Shown: piece after piece, positions 56,341-64,000 of the stretch | Layout of the letters: each line of letters opens with the position of its first letter | How positions within the stretch are numbered: position 1 is the stretch's first letter | The notes under the pieces: model-generated | The model's database searches: none | Told to the model about the DNA's origin: nothing | Seen by the model: only the letters and a program-made list of their open reading frames with translations | Made by a program: the position numbers and the translations under genes | Assembly (NCBI RefSeq): GCF_001983935.1 | Contig: NZ_CP017641.1 | Location: 2,418,001-2,482,000, forward strand | Length of the DNA: 64,000 nt | Direction: 5' to 3' | DNA from: Fuerstiella marisgermanici | Lineage (GTDB): Bacteria; Planctomycetota; Planctomycetia; Planctomycetales; Planctomycetaceae

Positions 56341-56799
56341 GGAATTCACTTTCGATTTCGTTAACTGAAGATCAGGTAAGTACGCAAAACAACTCTCGCC
56401 CCAAAAGGGCCATCATCCCGCTGAGTGTGGCCGCGGTTGGACTAAGCGAAGGAAGCCACGGGTTTCACGCGTCGCTCGCTTCAACCTCGGCCGCACACCT
56501 CGCTGCCAATCCCACAAAGATTGCTTCTGAAACATGATTCCTGGACCACAATCGATGCGGCCAACCAGACGCGGCCGTCGAGCCGTAAGCGTCGCGACAA
56601 GCGTTTTGGTGTGCCGTTTGCATGCAACTTCAAAATGAAATGCAGCGCCGACGAAGGATTTCTGTTGGTCCGCGCCCATAGAGGTCCGCAGATTGCGTAC
56701 CGCGCATCAGAGAAATTCAAAGGTCGCAGCAATTCGCGTTCGTTTGAATTACACTTGGCAGGTTTTCAGTCCGAAACGTCAATCCCGTAGAAAGCATCC
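56341..56799. other. divergent intergenic region with REP-like repeat
   Basis: About 460 bp between the DUF421 gene and the EEP gene. It holds copy 4 of the REP-like repeat; no gene seen. Confidence 0.45.
56423..56514 (-). repeat. REP-like palindromic repeat, copy 4 (reversed)
   Basis: Read on the minus strand it aligns with copies 1-3 (ttggcagcgaggtgtgcggc ... ttcgcttagtccaaccgcgg ccacac). The inner stem CGAGGTTGAAGCGA / TTCGCTTAGTCCAACCG is best preserved here. Confidence 0.7.
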
Positions 56800-57897
56800 A
56801 TGTCCTCAGAAGCGACGCCCTCCAACGCCGTGACGCATAGCGACCGCAGTCGCCTGAACTGGCGATGGCTGCTCTGGCGTGTCTGGTGCGGACTGCTGGT
56901 TGTGACGGCCGTCGTGCCGCTATTTCCGGTCAACTGGTGGTGGGTTCGCATCGGCGACTATCCGCGCCTGCAGTTGCTGTGCGTTTATCTCGCGACGCTG
57001 CCGTTCATGCTGATGTTTCGCCGTCACCGAACGTTGAAGTGGTGGTCGCTAGGGCTGATGGCTTGCTGTGTGATTCAGGCCTACTGGATCTTCCCGTATT
57101 CGCCGCTGGCACCGCGTACGGTGCAGGCCGCTAAATCGGACGATCCAGCCAGGCGATTACGGATCGTCGCGATGAACGTTCAGCAGGAGAACGACAATGC
57201 GGCTGCGGTCCTCGAAATCGTTAAGCGTGAGCAACCGGACGTGTTGGTGTTGTGCGAAGTCAACGAGCGGTGGCTCAACGATCTTTCAGAGTTAGACCAA
57301 CAGTTTGCCTTTTCGAAGAAGCATCCACTGGACAATCATTACGGCATTGCGTTGTTCACCAATATGGACGTCGATTCCTGCCGCGTTCGAGCGATGGTGA
57401 GCGACAGGATGCCATCGATCGACGCAACCATCCGTTTAAGAAACGGACAACCGGTGCGGTTGTTTGCCGTGCATCCCAAGCCGCCTCAGGTTGGTCGAGG
57501 AACCACGAAGCGCGACGCCGAACTGGTGCTGGTGGGGCGTGAGGTGGATGGCGCTCAGTCTTCCATCGTCCTTGGCGATCTAAACGACGTGGGCTGGTCG
57601 CGGACGACCAATCTGTTTCAGGAAGTCAGCGACCTGCTTGATCCTCGCGAAGGACGCGGCCTGTATGCGACGTTCGATGCGACGTCCTGGTTTCTTCGCT
57701 ATCCGCTGGACTATCTGTTCCACTCGGACGATTTCCGAGTCGCCGAAATGAAGACGCTCGAATTCATAGGCTCGGACCATTTTCCACTCTTGATAGAACT
57801 CAGCTACGAACCGGCGGCCGAATCCCAGCAGCAGGCTCCTGAGCTGGATGCTGGCGACAAAGCAGATGCTGACGAAGCCGTTCAGGAAGCCTGGTAA
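56800..57897 (+). CDS. membrane-anchored endonuclease/exonuclease/phosphatase (EEP) family protein
   Basis: 365 residues. Three N-terminal membrane helices (about 20-100: WRVWCGLLVVTAVVPLFPVN; YLATLPFMLMFRR; LMACCVIQAYWIFPY). The EEP domain (about 125-340) includes IVAMNVQQENDNAAAV (Asn), VLVLCEVNERW (Glu), DARL-like HPKPPQ, IVLGDLNDVGWS (Asp/Asn), YPLDYLFHSDDF (Asp) and IGSDHFPLLIEL (Asp-His). The complete catalytic set suggests a phosphodiesterase acting outside the membrane on lipids, sugars or nucleic acid; substrate unknown. Stand-alone. Confidence 0.9.
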   Translation: MSSEATPSNAVTHSDRSRLNWRWLLWRVWCGLLVVTAVVPLFPVNWWWVRIGDYPRLQLLCVYLATLPFMLMFRRHRTLKWWSLGLMACCVIQAYWIFPYSPLAPRTVQAAKSDDPARRLRIVAMNVQQENDNAAAVLEIVKREQPDVLVLCEVNERWLNDLSELDQQFAFSKKHPLDNHYGIALFTNMDVDSCRVRAMVSDRMPSIDATIRLRNGQPVRLFAVHPKPPQVGRGTTKRDAELVLVGREVDGAQSSIVLGDLNDVGWSRTTNLFQEVSDLLDPREGRGLYATFDATSWFLRYPLDYLFHSDDFRVAEMKTLEFIGSDHFPLLIELSYEPAAESQQQAPELDAGDKADADEAVQEAW

Positions 57898-57969
57898 GAC
57901 CGCCTGCGACAAACTTCCGATTCCCCTGCTGCAATGCTGGCCAAGTCAAGGCGGCCGGTCCAAGACCAG

Positions 57970-58966
57970 CTACCTCACAAAACGATCCCACAAGCCATAA
58001 CGTTCGAGTTTTACGCCGCAAGGAATTGCTAGCAAAGCAACCGCGAGGCCGATGACGGTGCAGGTCACGGAGTAGCTTTGCACAGAACCGGACTGCAGCC
58101 AAGGCAGCACCGCCACTGCGATTCCCAACGGCACATTCAGGTAGCGGCCCAGCCGCACGACTTCGCCCATGCACACCACCGCCACCGTGACGATTAACGC
58201 ACCGCCCACGTGACCGACGTCGGCCGCAGGGGCCTGAATGTTGATGCCGAAGAATGAGGGGCAGAACATCAGGGCGATGCCTGAGAACGCCGATGCGATC
58301 AACGTCCAGGGAAACGTCATTCCCCAGATCGATGCTTTGAATACCGACCACGGTTGCTGCGGCAGAGTCACCAGTTCCGGACTGCGTTCGTCTTTCGTGC
58401 ATCCTTCTGCAGATCCGCCCAGCCAGAAGATTTTCCACAGCGATCCGCCTCGATCACGGCGACGTTTCGCTTCCGCCATGTGCTGCCCCATTGCGACAAC
58501 TTCGTCGACTTCCAGCGGAATCATGGGCAACATGATGCCCGCCGCCAACAGGCACATCAAACACCAATGATGCACGATCATCGGTTGAGACATCACCAAA
58601 ACGATGTGCGTCAGCCCCAAGGGAATTACCAGAATGCCAAAGAACGCGACCATCCAGGGCATTGTGCGCCAGCGAGCCGGGCTGCCCATGTAGCCCATCA
58701 GGAATTCGAAGGTATACGAAATCGCTCCGAGACCGCCATCAGAGATTGGCCACATGTGAGACATATTAGAATTCAGAACCTGCTTCGTGCCTTCTGCGAA
58801 CCCGAAGAACGGATCCCAAACGTGGTTGATATATCCCAGTTGGAAGGCCGCGAGGTACCGAGACACAACCCATCCCGCAAGCCCCGTGACAATCATGATC
58901 CAGCGTTGAGGCCAACTGGATGGGTTATACGTCCAGTGGGCTGCCCCCGAGATTAGGTCCGGTTGT
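57970..58966 (-). pseudogene. SPW/VKOR-like membrane protein, C-terminal part (interrupted)
   Basis: Frame open from an in-frame stop near the IS3 end to 57970: PDLISGAAHWTYNPSSWPQR WIMIV, then six or more membrane helices, including the VKOR-like LGLTHIVLVMSQPMIVHHWC LMCL (CxxC-type pair WCLMC) and repeated SPW-like units. It is the continuation of the N-terminal part beginning at 60879. An ATG at 58896 gives 308 codons but would lack the N-terminal third. VKOR-type proteins handle disulfide/quinone redox in the membrane. Inactivated by IS3 insertion and an upstream stop. Confidence 0.75.
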
Positions 58967-59066
58967 TATGAGAGTTGTGGGCTGACATTGGTATTGAATA
59001 ATCTTCCAAACAAGTTGTGCTGAGCCCCGTCCGCCTTCGCTGTCGCCTCGGCCTTCAACGCGGAGC

Positions 59067-59918
59067 TCAGGTCGAGGTGATGGCGAAGGTGGTCGGGGCG
59101 GCTCCCGTCTGTCGAGCTCGAACCGAAGGCTGCATCGCCGCGAACTCATTCGGTGTCTGGTAGTCCAACGCGCTGTGCGGACGAACTTCGTTGTACTGAC
59201 GTTGAAATTCCTTCGTCATCTGTACGGCATCGCGAACACTTTCAAACTCTTCCACGTTCAGAAATTCATCGCGAAGCTTCGAATTGAAACTCTCGGAATA
59301 CCCGTTCTGCCACGGCGATCCCGGCTCGACGTACAGCGCCGAGACGCCTGTTTGTTTCAGCCACTTGCCAATCGCCTTCGCGATAAACTCTGGGCCGTTG
59401 TCGCTGCGAATGTGGTTCGGAACACCGCGAGCAGCGATCAATTCACACAACGTGTCGATCACGTCGTCGGCTTTGATACTGCGAGAAACTTTCAACGCAA
59501 CGCACTCCCGAGTGAATTCGTCAACAACGGTCAGCCACTTCAACTGAGTTCCATTCGTTGTGTAGTCAAACACAAAATCCCACGCCCATACGTCGTTTTT
59601 TCCCCGCGATCGGTGAACATGACAAGCGTTTTTACTGCCGCCAGTGCCACGCCGCTTCTTCGTTCGTCGACAGACCTTCAGGCCTTCACGACGCCAAAGG
59701 CGATACATTCGCTTCCTGTTCACCACGAATTCTTCGCGACGAAGAAGACGACAGATACGCCGATAACCAAATCGCGGATGCTCACGAACCAGCTCCAGCA
59801 TTCGCTTCACCAACGCCGCCTCATCATCGCGAACAACGGGTTCACGACGATGAACCGAACGATGCTGACCAACCGTTCGGCACGCGTGACGTTCCGAAAC
59901 GTCGAACTTCTCCTGCAC
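59067..59918 (-). CDS. IS3-family transposase OrfB (integrase core)
   Basis: 283 residues. rve/DDE core: first Asp in NDVWAWDFVFDYT, second in HIRSDNGPEFIAKAIG, Glu in SPWQNGYSESFNSKLRDEF. N-terminal ERHACRTVGQHRSVHR is the HTH_21-like lead. The frame is open upstream of its GTG back into the end of orfA (TVSRKREAVKHV), consistent with a programmed frameshift making an OrfAB fusion, as known for IS3. Catalyses transposition. Confidence 0.93.
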   Translation of the reverse strand: MQEKFDVSERHACRTVGQHRSVHRREPVVRDDEAALVKRMLELVREHPRFGYRRICRLLRREEFVVNRKRMYRLWRREGLKVCRRTKKRRGTGGSKNACHVHRSRGKNDVWAWDFVFDYTTNGTQLKWLTVVDEFTRECVALKVSRSIKADDVIDTLCELIAARGVPNHIRSDNGPEFIAKAIGKWLKQTGVSALYVEPGSPWQNGYSESFNSKLRDEFLNVEEFESVRDAVQMTKEFQRQYNEVRPHSALDYQTPNEFAAMQPSVRARQTGAAPTTFAITST

Positions 59919-59950
59919 ATGTTTGACGGCCTCGCGTTTCCGGGAGACCG

Positions 59951-60235
59951 TCAGAAGTTTCCCTCCGCGATCTCCTTCAGCATTGCCTTGTCGAGTTCCG
60001 CTTCCGCAAGCAGCTTCTTAAGCCGAGCGTTCTCAACTTCCAGTTCCTTCAGACGCTTTGCTTCCTCGGCCTTCATCCCGCCGTACTGCTGACGCCAGCG
60101 ATGATACGTCGCTTCACTGACAGCCAGCGATTGAACAACCTCACCGAGCGACTTGCCGCTCGTCAGCATCGCATCCGCATCACGAAGCTTCCGAACAATC
60201 TGCTCCGGAGTGTGACGTTCACGTTTCTTCGACAT
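59951..60235 (-). CDS. IS3-family transposase OrfA
   Basis: 94 residues: HTH (KRERHTPEQIVRKLRDADAM; SLGEVVQSLAVSEATYHRWR) followed by a leucine-zipper coiled coil (RLKELEVENARLKKLLAEAE), the usual OrfA layout. Binds the element's ends. Confidence 0.93.
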   Translation of the reverse strand: MSKKRERHTPEQIVRKLRDADAMLTSGKSLGEVVQSLAVSEATYHRWRQQYGGMKAEEAKRLKELEVENARLKKLLAEAELDKAMLKEIAEGNF

Positions 60236-60276
60236 CCTGAGTCTCCTGAGAATGAATTCGTCAGTAGACTCTCATA

Positions 60277-60879
60277 GTGATGGACCTGTTCAAGGGGAGC
60301 ATGCCACCAGCCTGGCGGCACCGGCGGGCCATGCTGCATATACATGATCATGTTCGGCATGCCGGGAATCAAAATCGTGAGTGCAATCACGAGTGCTCCC
60401 ACGACTGTGTCGTTCGCATAGGAACTGCTGGTCGGCGCCCAGAACAGCACTGGTGCCATCGTGAGCCAGATCCCGATTCCGCAGCACGCCCAAATACTCT
60501 TCGGACGATTCGGAGTCAGCGTCCGCCAGCCAATGACTACTAATGCGAGTCCGGAAATAGTGTCACTCGCCGTCATCAGTATCGCGCGCAGGCGGGTGTG
60601 AGTCTGATCGGAAAACCAGACTCCGCGCCCGCCAGCGGGATCGACCCAGATGTCGGGATTCATGTACCCAAACGTGAACGGAGCAATGGCCGTCCATACT
60701 CCCAGCACGACGAGTGTCCAGTAAACCTAGAGCGTCTTTTTATGATGCTGCCTGAGCATCTTTAGACGCTCGTCGTGCGACATCTCATGATCATGACACT
60801 CGTGGTCGTGCTCCATCATTTCCATCGGCCGAGCGACGCCACGAGTTCCCATGCTGTGGGAATGATCGTGCGACATCAT
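60277..60879 (-). pseudogene. SPW/VKOR-like membrane protein, N-terminal part (internal stop)
   Basis: Starts at the ATG pair at 60879/60876, whose first ATG overlaps the stop of the superoxide dismutase gene. The first ~48 codons are His-rich (MSHDHSHSMGTRG; MMEHDHECHDHEMSHDE), a probable metal-binding segment. KTL is then followed by a TAG at 60729-60727 exactly where a Trp codon (TGG) is expected (KTL-stop-VYWTLVVLGVWTAIAP), and the frame continues through four SPW-type membrane segments (IAPFTFGYMNPDIWVDPAGG; FWAPTSSSYANDTVVGALVI) to PPGWWHAPLEQ at the IS3 end. A GTG at 60708 could restart translation. Confidence 0.8.
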
Positions 60880-61460
60880 TTCTTGACCTCAGCAAAGCCA
60901 ATCACACCCACGGCAACTCGCGGACCAGCATCACCGGACGGTTGGCTCTTCAGGTCATCCATTCCCGCATGAACCACGAAAGAGCGGCCAAGCACGAAGT
61001 GCAACTTCAGCCCCTTTGCCTTTTTGTTAACCTCAGCCACCCCTTCGGAATTCGCTTCGATGTTCCCGAGATCCCCGGGATGACGCTCGTGATCGTCTGG
61101 AGCGCCGTGCTTCGTCCCGTGGGGGTTGTAATGTCCTCCGGCCGACTTCCCTTCCGGATCTCGCAGGTCGCCAAACTGGTGAATATGGAATCCGTGTTTT
61201 CCCGGCTTCAGACCATGAACTTTACCGCGAACCAGTACGTGATCGTCCTGCTGCTGCAGAGTCAGGGTTCCAAAAACTTCGTTGCCCTTCGTTGGCACCA
61301 GCACCGCCACACCTTCTGTGGGCATTTCCCGCTCAGCACCATTGTCGTGATGCCCCTTTTCCCGGTGATCATCGTCCTGAAGGAAGGCCGTTGCGGGAGC
61401 CAGGAAGATGACCAATCCTGATAGAGCTGTTGCGGTGATTCCGAAGTGAGTGGTCTTCAT
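60876..61460 (-). CDS. sodC: periplasmic Cu/Zn superoxide dismutase lacking cysteines
   Basis: 194 residues from the ATG at 61460 (AAGGA upstream). Signal peptide (GITATALSGLVIFLAPATAF), a His/Asp-rich linker, then the SodC fold with all metal ligands in the right spacing: His92, His94, His110 (bridging), His118, His127, Asp130, His164. The conserved Arg is in GPRVAVGVIG. The two cysteines that form the stabilising disulfide in classical SodC are absent; the protein has no Cys at all. Converts superoxide to peroxide outside the cytoplasm. Coupled by overlap to the His-rich SPW/VKOR gene downstream. Confidence 0.92.
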   Translation of the reverse strand: MKTTHFGITATALSGLVIFLAPATAFLQDDDHREKGHHDNGAEREMPTEGVAVLVPTKGNEVFGTLTLQQQDDHVLVRGKVHGLKPGKHGFHIHQFGDLRDPEGKSAGGHYNPHGTKHGAPDDHERHPGDLGNIEANSEGVAEVNKKAKGLKLHFVLGRSFVVHAGMDDLKSQPSGDAGPRVAVGVIGFAEVKK

Positions 61461-61619
61461 CGTTACATCCTTTTCCAAAATTCGTGAGGGTGAAATTGAG
61501 TGATCGCCCATCGACCGGATCGGTTGGCGAGCCATCACAAAATGCGGCATAAGCGGCGCTGACCTGTAGTAAAGCGCGGACAGATCAGGTCGTCGCAAAC
61601 TCTATTCCGTTCGCCCGGC

Positions 61620-62133
61620 TTAACGTTTGTTTGGGGAACAATTCCCGTCCGCAATCATGTCGGCCGAAGCACATCCGCCGTGCGCCGATTCAAACTCGAA
61701 CTCAAGCGTGGAATGAGTAACGCCGAATTCCTGGCTAAGAATCTGTTTCAGGCGCGCTTTAATGGATTCCAACTGCCCAGCGTCTGTCTGCTGGATTTGT
61801 ACGTGAGCTTCGAACGCCTGGTGAGCTTCGTACAGTTCCCACAAGTGCACGTGGTGAATGTCTTCCGCACCGTCGATAGCACGTAGCCGATCGATCATCG
61901 CTTGCAGGTCGACGTCGTGCGGAGCGCCTTCCATGAGAATTCGCGCGGCTTTGGGCAGCATCGTGATAACCTGCCACAGAACATAACATATGCAGCACAT
62001 ACGCAGCGATTAGCAACGTCAGGGCGGGATCAACCCAGGTCCAGTCCAGCCAGATCACGGCGGCGGATCCGGCCAGCACGGCCAGCACGGCCAGCACGGC
62101 CAGCGAGCGGCAGGGAAGCGTGGCTTACCGCAG
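61620..62133 (-). pseudogene. cation diffusion facilitator (CDF), C-terminal fragment with frameshift
   Basis: Two frames join to a CDF C-terminus: RSLAVLAVLAVLAGSAAVIW and DPALTLLIAAYVL in one, then YVLWQVITMLPKAARILMEG, EDIHHVHLWELYEAHQAFEA and GVTHSTLEFEFES in another. The shift occurs at a short duplication around 61990-62010 (tatgtgctgcatatgttatg). The N-terminal membrane domain (about 170 residues) is missing upstream of 62133. Intact relatives (CzcD-like) export zinc, cobalt or cadmium. Confidence 0.8.
62071..62106. repeat. 9-bp tandem repeat in CDF fragment
   Basis: ggccagcac in three exact copies plus ggccagcga, encoding the AVL-AVL-AVL stretch. Confidence 0.85.
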
Positions 62134-62267
62134 CGAACGCGTTACTGCGGGGCGCCACTGTTTTCCGTGAGTTCGGTACGAGTACTGCATATTCTGATGT
62201 CGGGCAGCACTCGAAATTTCGAAACCGACACATTTGGCAACGCTACTCATAGTGGGCCGCACCGATT

Positions 62268-62741
62268 ATGAACCTCACCACCGAACTCATTGCCTTTGGA
62301 CCTGTCGCCTTCGCTGGCCTGCTGGGAGGAATCATCGGTCTCGAACGAGAGATGGCTGACAAACCCGCCGGCCTGCGAACACATATCTTTGTCGCATCCG
62401 GTGCCGCGCTGCTGGTGCTGCTTGGCGAAAGTTCGATCGACTTCTTCCAACGACAGGGATCAGAATCAGTTGTTGAAGCGGACCCGGTTCGAATCGTGCA
62501 GGCGATCGTAATCGGAATCAGCTTTCTGGGAGCCGGCACCATCATTCATCGCGGTGGCAATGAAGTGGAAGGACTCACCACCGCAGCATCCATCTTTCTG
62601 ACGGCGGGGATCGGCATTGCTGTGGGCGTTGGACGCTATATCCTGGCAACCGAGACCGCCGTGTTCGCAGTCTCGGTTTTGATTGGCGTTCGCTGGCTTG
62701 AACGGTACCTGCTGGGAACTAATCCACGAGAAGAAAACTGA
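62268..62741 (+). CDS. MgtC/SapB-family membrane protein
   Basis: 157 residues. Membrane helices about 8-22, 38-54, 82-97, 104-118 and 125-142. Family signature ALLGGIIGLEREMADKPAGL-like start (AGLLGGIIGLEREMADKPAG LRTHI), VIGISFLGAGTIIHR, GLTTAASIFLTAGIGIAVGV. MgtC proteins affect magnesium homeostasis and F-type ATP synthase in other bacteria. The usual C-terminal ACT-like domain is absent, as in short SapB forms. Confidence 0.92.
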   Translation: MNLTTELIAFGPVAFAGLLGGIIGLEREMADKPAGLRTHIFVASGAALLVLLGESSIDFFQRQGSESVVEADPVRIVQAIVIGISFLGAGTIIHRGGNEVEGLTTAASIFLTAGIGIAVGVGRYILATETAVFAVSVLIGVRWLERYLLGTNPREEN

Positions 62742-62799
62742 CGGTCAGCTAACCCCGCGAGAAGCCGAAAAGCTTCAGGTTCACGCGGTGCTGTTGCGG

Positions 62800-63156
62800 C
62801 TAACGCATCAGTTCTGTGACCCATCTACCAAAGTGAGTCACTCGATAGGCCTGGTGCCGTTTGAGAATTTCGTGGATCTCTTCCCGCGAAGCTTTGTCTT
62901 TGGCTGGCACGGAAATTACGGTGTTTCCCGCGAGCAACTGCTGCTGAAACTGTTCCATTTCTTCGTCGGTATCGGCAAACCATTTCGCGGACGTATCCAC
63001 CTCATCCGCTTCGCTCTTCCCTTCCAAAATTCGTATCTGGCGTTCTTCAATGCCGTAATCCGACAGATCGTTGCGAGCAGCGTCCGCGAAGTCTTTGTTC
63101 GCAAACACGGCGACGATACGGTTTGTGGGATCTTCCATCACATCCTGGTCATTCAT
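62800..63156 (-). CDS. small protein resembling stress-induced YflT-type domain
   Basis: 118 residues: NRIVAVFANKDFADAARNDL, YGIEERQIRILEGKSEADEV, GNTVISVPAKDKASREEIHE and HQAYRVTHFGRWVTEL. The VAVFxxxxxAxxAxxxLxxxGxxxxxIxVL pattern is that of general-stress YflT/DUF1269-like domains, here with an acidic surface. Soluble; function unknown. Converges on MgtC. Confidence 0.7.
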   Translation of the reverse strand: MNDQDVMEDPTNRIVAVFANKDFADAARNDLSDYGIEERQIRILEGKSEADEVDTSAKWFADTDEEMEQFQQQLLAGNTVISVPAKDKASREEIHEILKRHQAYRVTHFGRWVTELMR

Positions 63157-63503
63157 CGTTGATCTTTCTTTGACGCGGGTTCCTGCGATTGCAGAAGTGT
63201 AAATTTGCAGTTCACTATGAATGCGAACTCTGTGCCAGATCGCCGCATCCGTAAATCTGCGTGGACCACTTCCGAATAACGCACAACCACTGATCGCTCA
63301 GCAACCGGCGTGAAGCCTGCGCGACCAATCAGTTCATCTGGCGGACGCGACGGCGTCGTCAATTATCGGCATGAGATCCATAATGACGTTTCGGGCATGG
63401 AGATTGCCCTTCGTCCATTGCGACTACGTGTGTGAAATGCCTTTACGGTGCATGCTCCGCGCGTTGTTACGAACACGCAACACCGTTCGAGAACCAAATA
63501 CAG
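63157..63503. other. divergent intergenic region
   Basis: About 350 bp between divergent genes, no feature supported. Confidence 0.4.
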
Positions 63504-64000
63504 ATGACGATCAGCAAGATCAGTTTCGCTCTTTTCGTGGCGTTACTCACCATTTCTGCTCATGCCATTCCGATAACAGTCGCCGCGCCTCAAGACGGCG
63601 ATGCGGCGTCGGAACCTTCGGCGGACGAAGAAAGCGAAAGTCCAGCGGCTGATGACGAAGTCGTCGGGACCGATGAAGATGTTGCTGTAAAGGTTGACGC
63701 CGTTGCAGATGACGATGTCATTCAACAGCGTCTGCAAAAGATTTTTGCTGCATCAGACTGGTTCGTCTCGCCGGAAGTGGAAGTCAATGAAGGCATCGTG
63801 ATTATTTCCGGACGTACGGACACTGACCAAAGACGGAACTGGGCCAGCGATGTCGCTCGACGCACCGAAGACGTGGTCGCCGTAGTCAACAACATCACTG
63901 TGTCGCAGAGCGTACGTCTTAGCGAATCGATGGAAACTGTCGGCGCCAGTCTGACGACGTTGTGGACAGAGTTTCTGAAACAGGTGCCGTTAATGGTCGC
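63504..64000 (+). CDS. BON-domain membrane protein, probably mechanosensitive channel (5' part)
   Basis: 165 residues visible, running off the window. Signal peptide (ISFALFVALLTISAHAIPIT), an acidic Ser/Glu/Asp linker (about 28-70), then a BON domain (VIQQRLQKIFAASDWFVSPE; NEGIVIISGRTDTDQRRNWA; VAVVNNITVSQS), ending in a helix before an expected membrane part (LTTLWTEFLKQVPLMV). BON plus a following TM segment is typical of planctomycete MscS-family proteins; the channel domain itself is outside the window. Confidence 0.75.
   Translation, partial: MTISKISFALFVALLTISAHAIPITVAAPQDGDAASEPSADEESESPAADDEVVGTDEDVAVKVDAVADDDVIQQRLQKIFAASDWFVSPEVEVNEGIVIISGRTDTDQRRNWASDVARRTEDVVAVVNNITVSQSVRLSESMETVGASLTTLWTEFLKQVPLMV

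Larger units (their letters stand above)
58955..60287 (-). mobile_element. IS3-family insertion sequence (ends approximate)
   Basis: Two transposase frames flanked by inverted arms TATGAGAGT (58967 and 60276), preceded outside by a second matching block AGGTCC/GGACCT (58955-58960, 60282-60287). A clean target duplication is not visible, so the exact ends are uncertain. OrfA and OrfB resemble the IS407-type subgroup. The element sits inside the SPW/VKOR gene in the same orientation. Confidence 0.85.

Noticed and set aside
58925-59149. Minus-strand frame ending TTGPNLGGSPLDV as continuation of the SPW/VKOR protein
   Set aside because: It begins inside the IS3 element and is in a different frame from the conserved WTYNPSSWPQRW segment.

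Overview
The window looks like chromosomal DNA of a planctomycete (Planctomycetota; a moderate-GC, Fuerstiella- or Rhodopirellula-like lineage is my guess, not a proof). The reasons are a DUF1559 prepilin-like protein followed by a small lipoprotein, a giant adhesin with the basic N-terminus plus LEGRTLLT signature of planctomycete exported proteins, several secreted PQQ/Kelch propellers, a sulfatase, many non-AUG or weak-SD starts, and long spacers. There are no rRNA genes, CRISPR arrays or prophages. One tRNA-Lys(UUU) is present.

Layout. 0-2.4 kb: end of a PQQ propeller-PDZ protein and a secreted protein. 2.5-8.9 kb: a giant multidomain surface protein (tandem cadherin-like, SdrD-B-like, Calx-beta, FG-GAP, RTX-type Gly/Asp repeats) split by an IS66-family element; two copies of a ~100-bp dispersed repeat flank the locus. 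9-12.3 kb: ABC exporter pair plus a sugar dehydrogenase, one operon. 12.8-19.5 kb: small unknowns, DUF1559 + lipoprotein, a Kelch protein and a PQQ propeller. 19.9-23.6 kb: tRNA-Lys, a terminator, a sulfatase 3' fragment, and a serine-recombinase cassette.

23.8-40.4 kb is a signalling island. It has three CheB-CheR fusion proteins (two also carry histidine-kinase modules, one of them a REC domain), a MASE1-PAS-histidine kinase coupled to a single-domain response regulator, and a PAS-kinase-REC hybrid, all on the minus strand. Divergent from them lies a gene for CsrA fused through an H-box-like helix to a REC domain. This gene is the best candidate for an undescribed system: a response regulator whose output would be mRNA binding, next to kinases that could feed it.

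41-50 kb: small unknowns, a secreted propeller, a 1,156-residue nuclease-like/STAND-NTPase/helical-repeat protein resembling antiphage Avs proteins, a sialidase-like protein and a baeRF-family protein. 50-57.9 kb: a glutamate-cysteine ligase-like enzyme, a CAP protein, a sulfur operon (MBL-rhodanese-rhodanese plus two YeeE/YedE channels), a DUF421 protein and a membrane-anchored EEP phosphatase/nuclease. Four copies of a palindromic REP-like repeat are scattered here. 58-62.1 kb is decaying: a His-rich SPW/VKOR-like membrane gene with an internal stop and an IS3 insertion sits behind a cysteine-free Cu/Zn superoxide dismutase, followed by a truncated cation-efflux gene. The window ends with MgtC, a stress-like small protein and the start of a BON-domain (probably mechanosensitive channel) gene.
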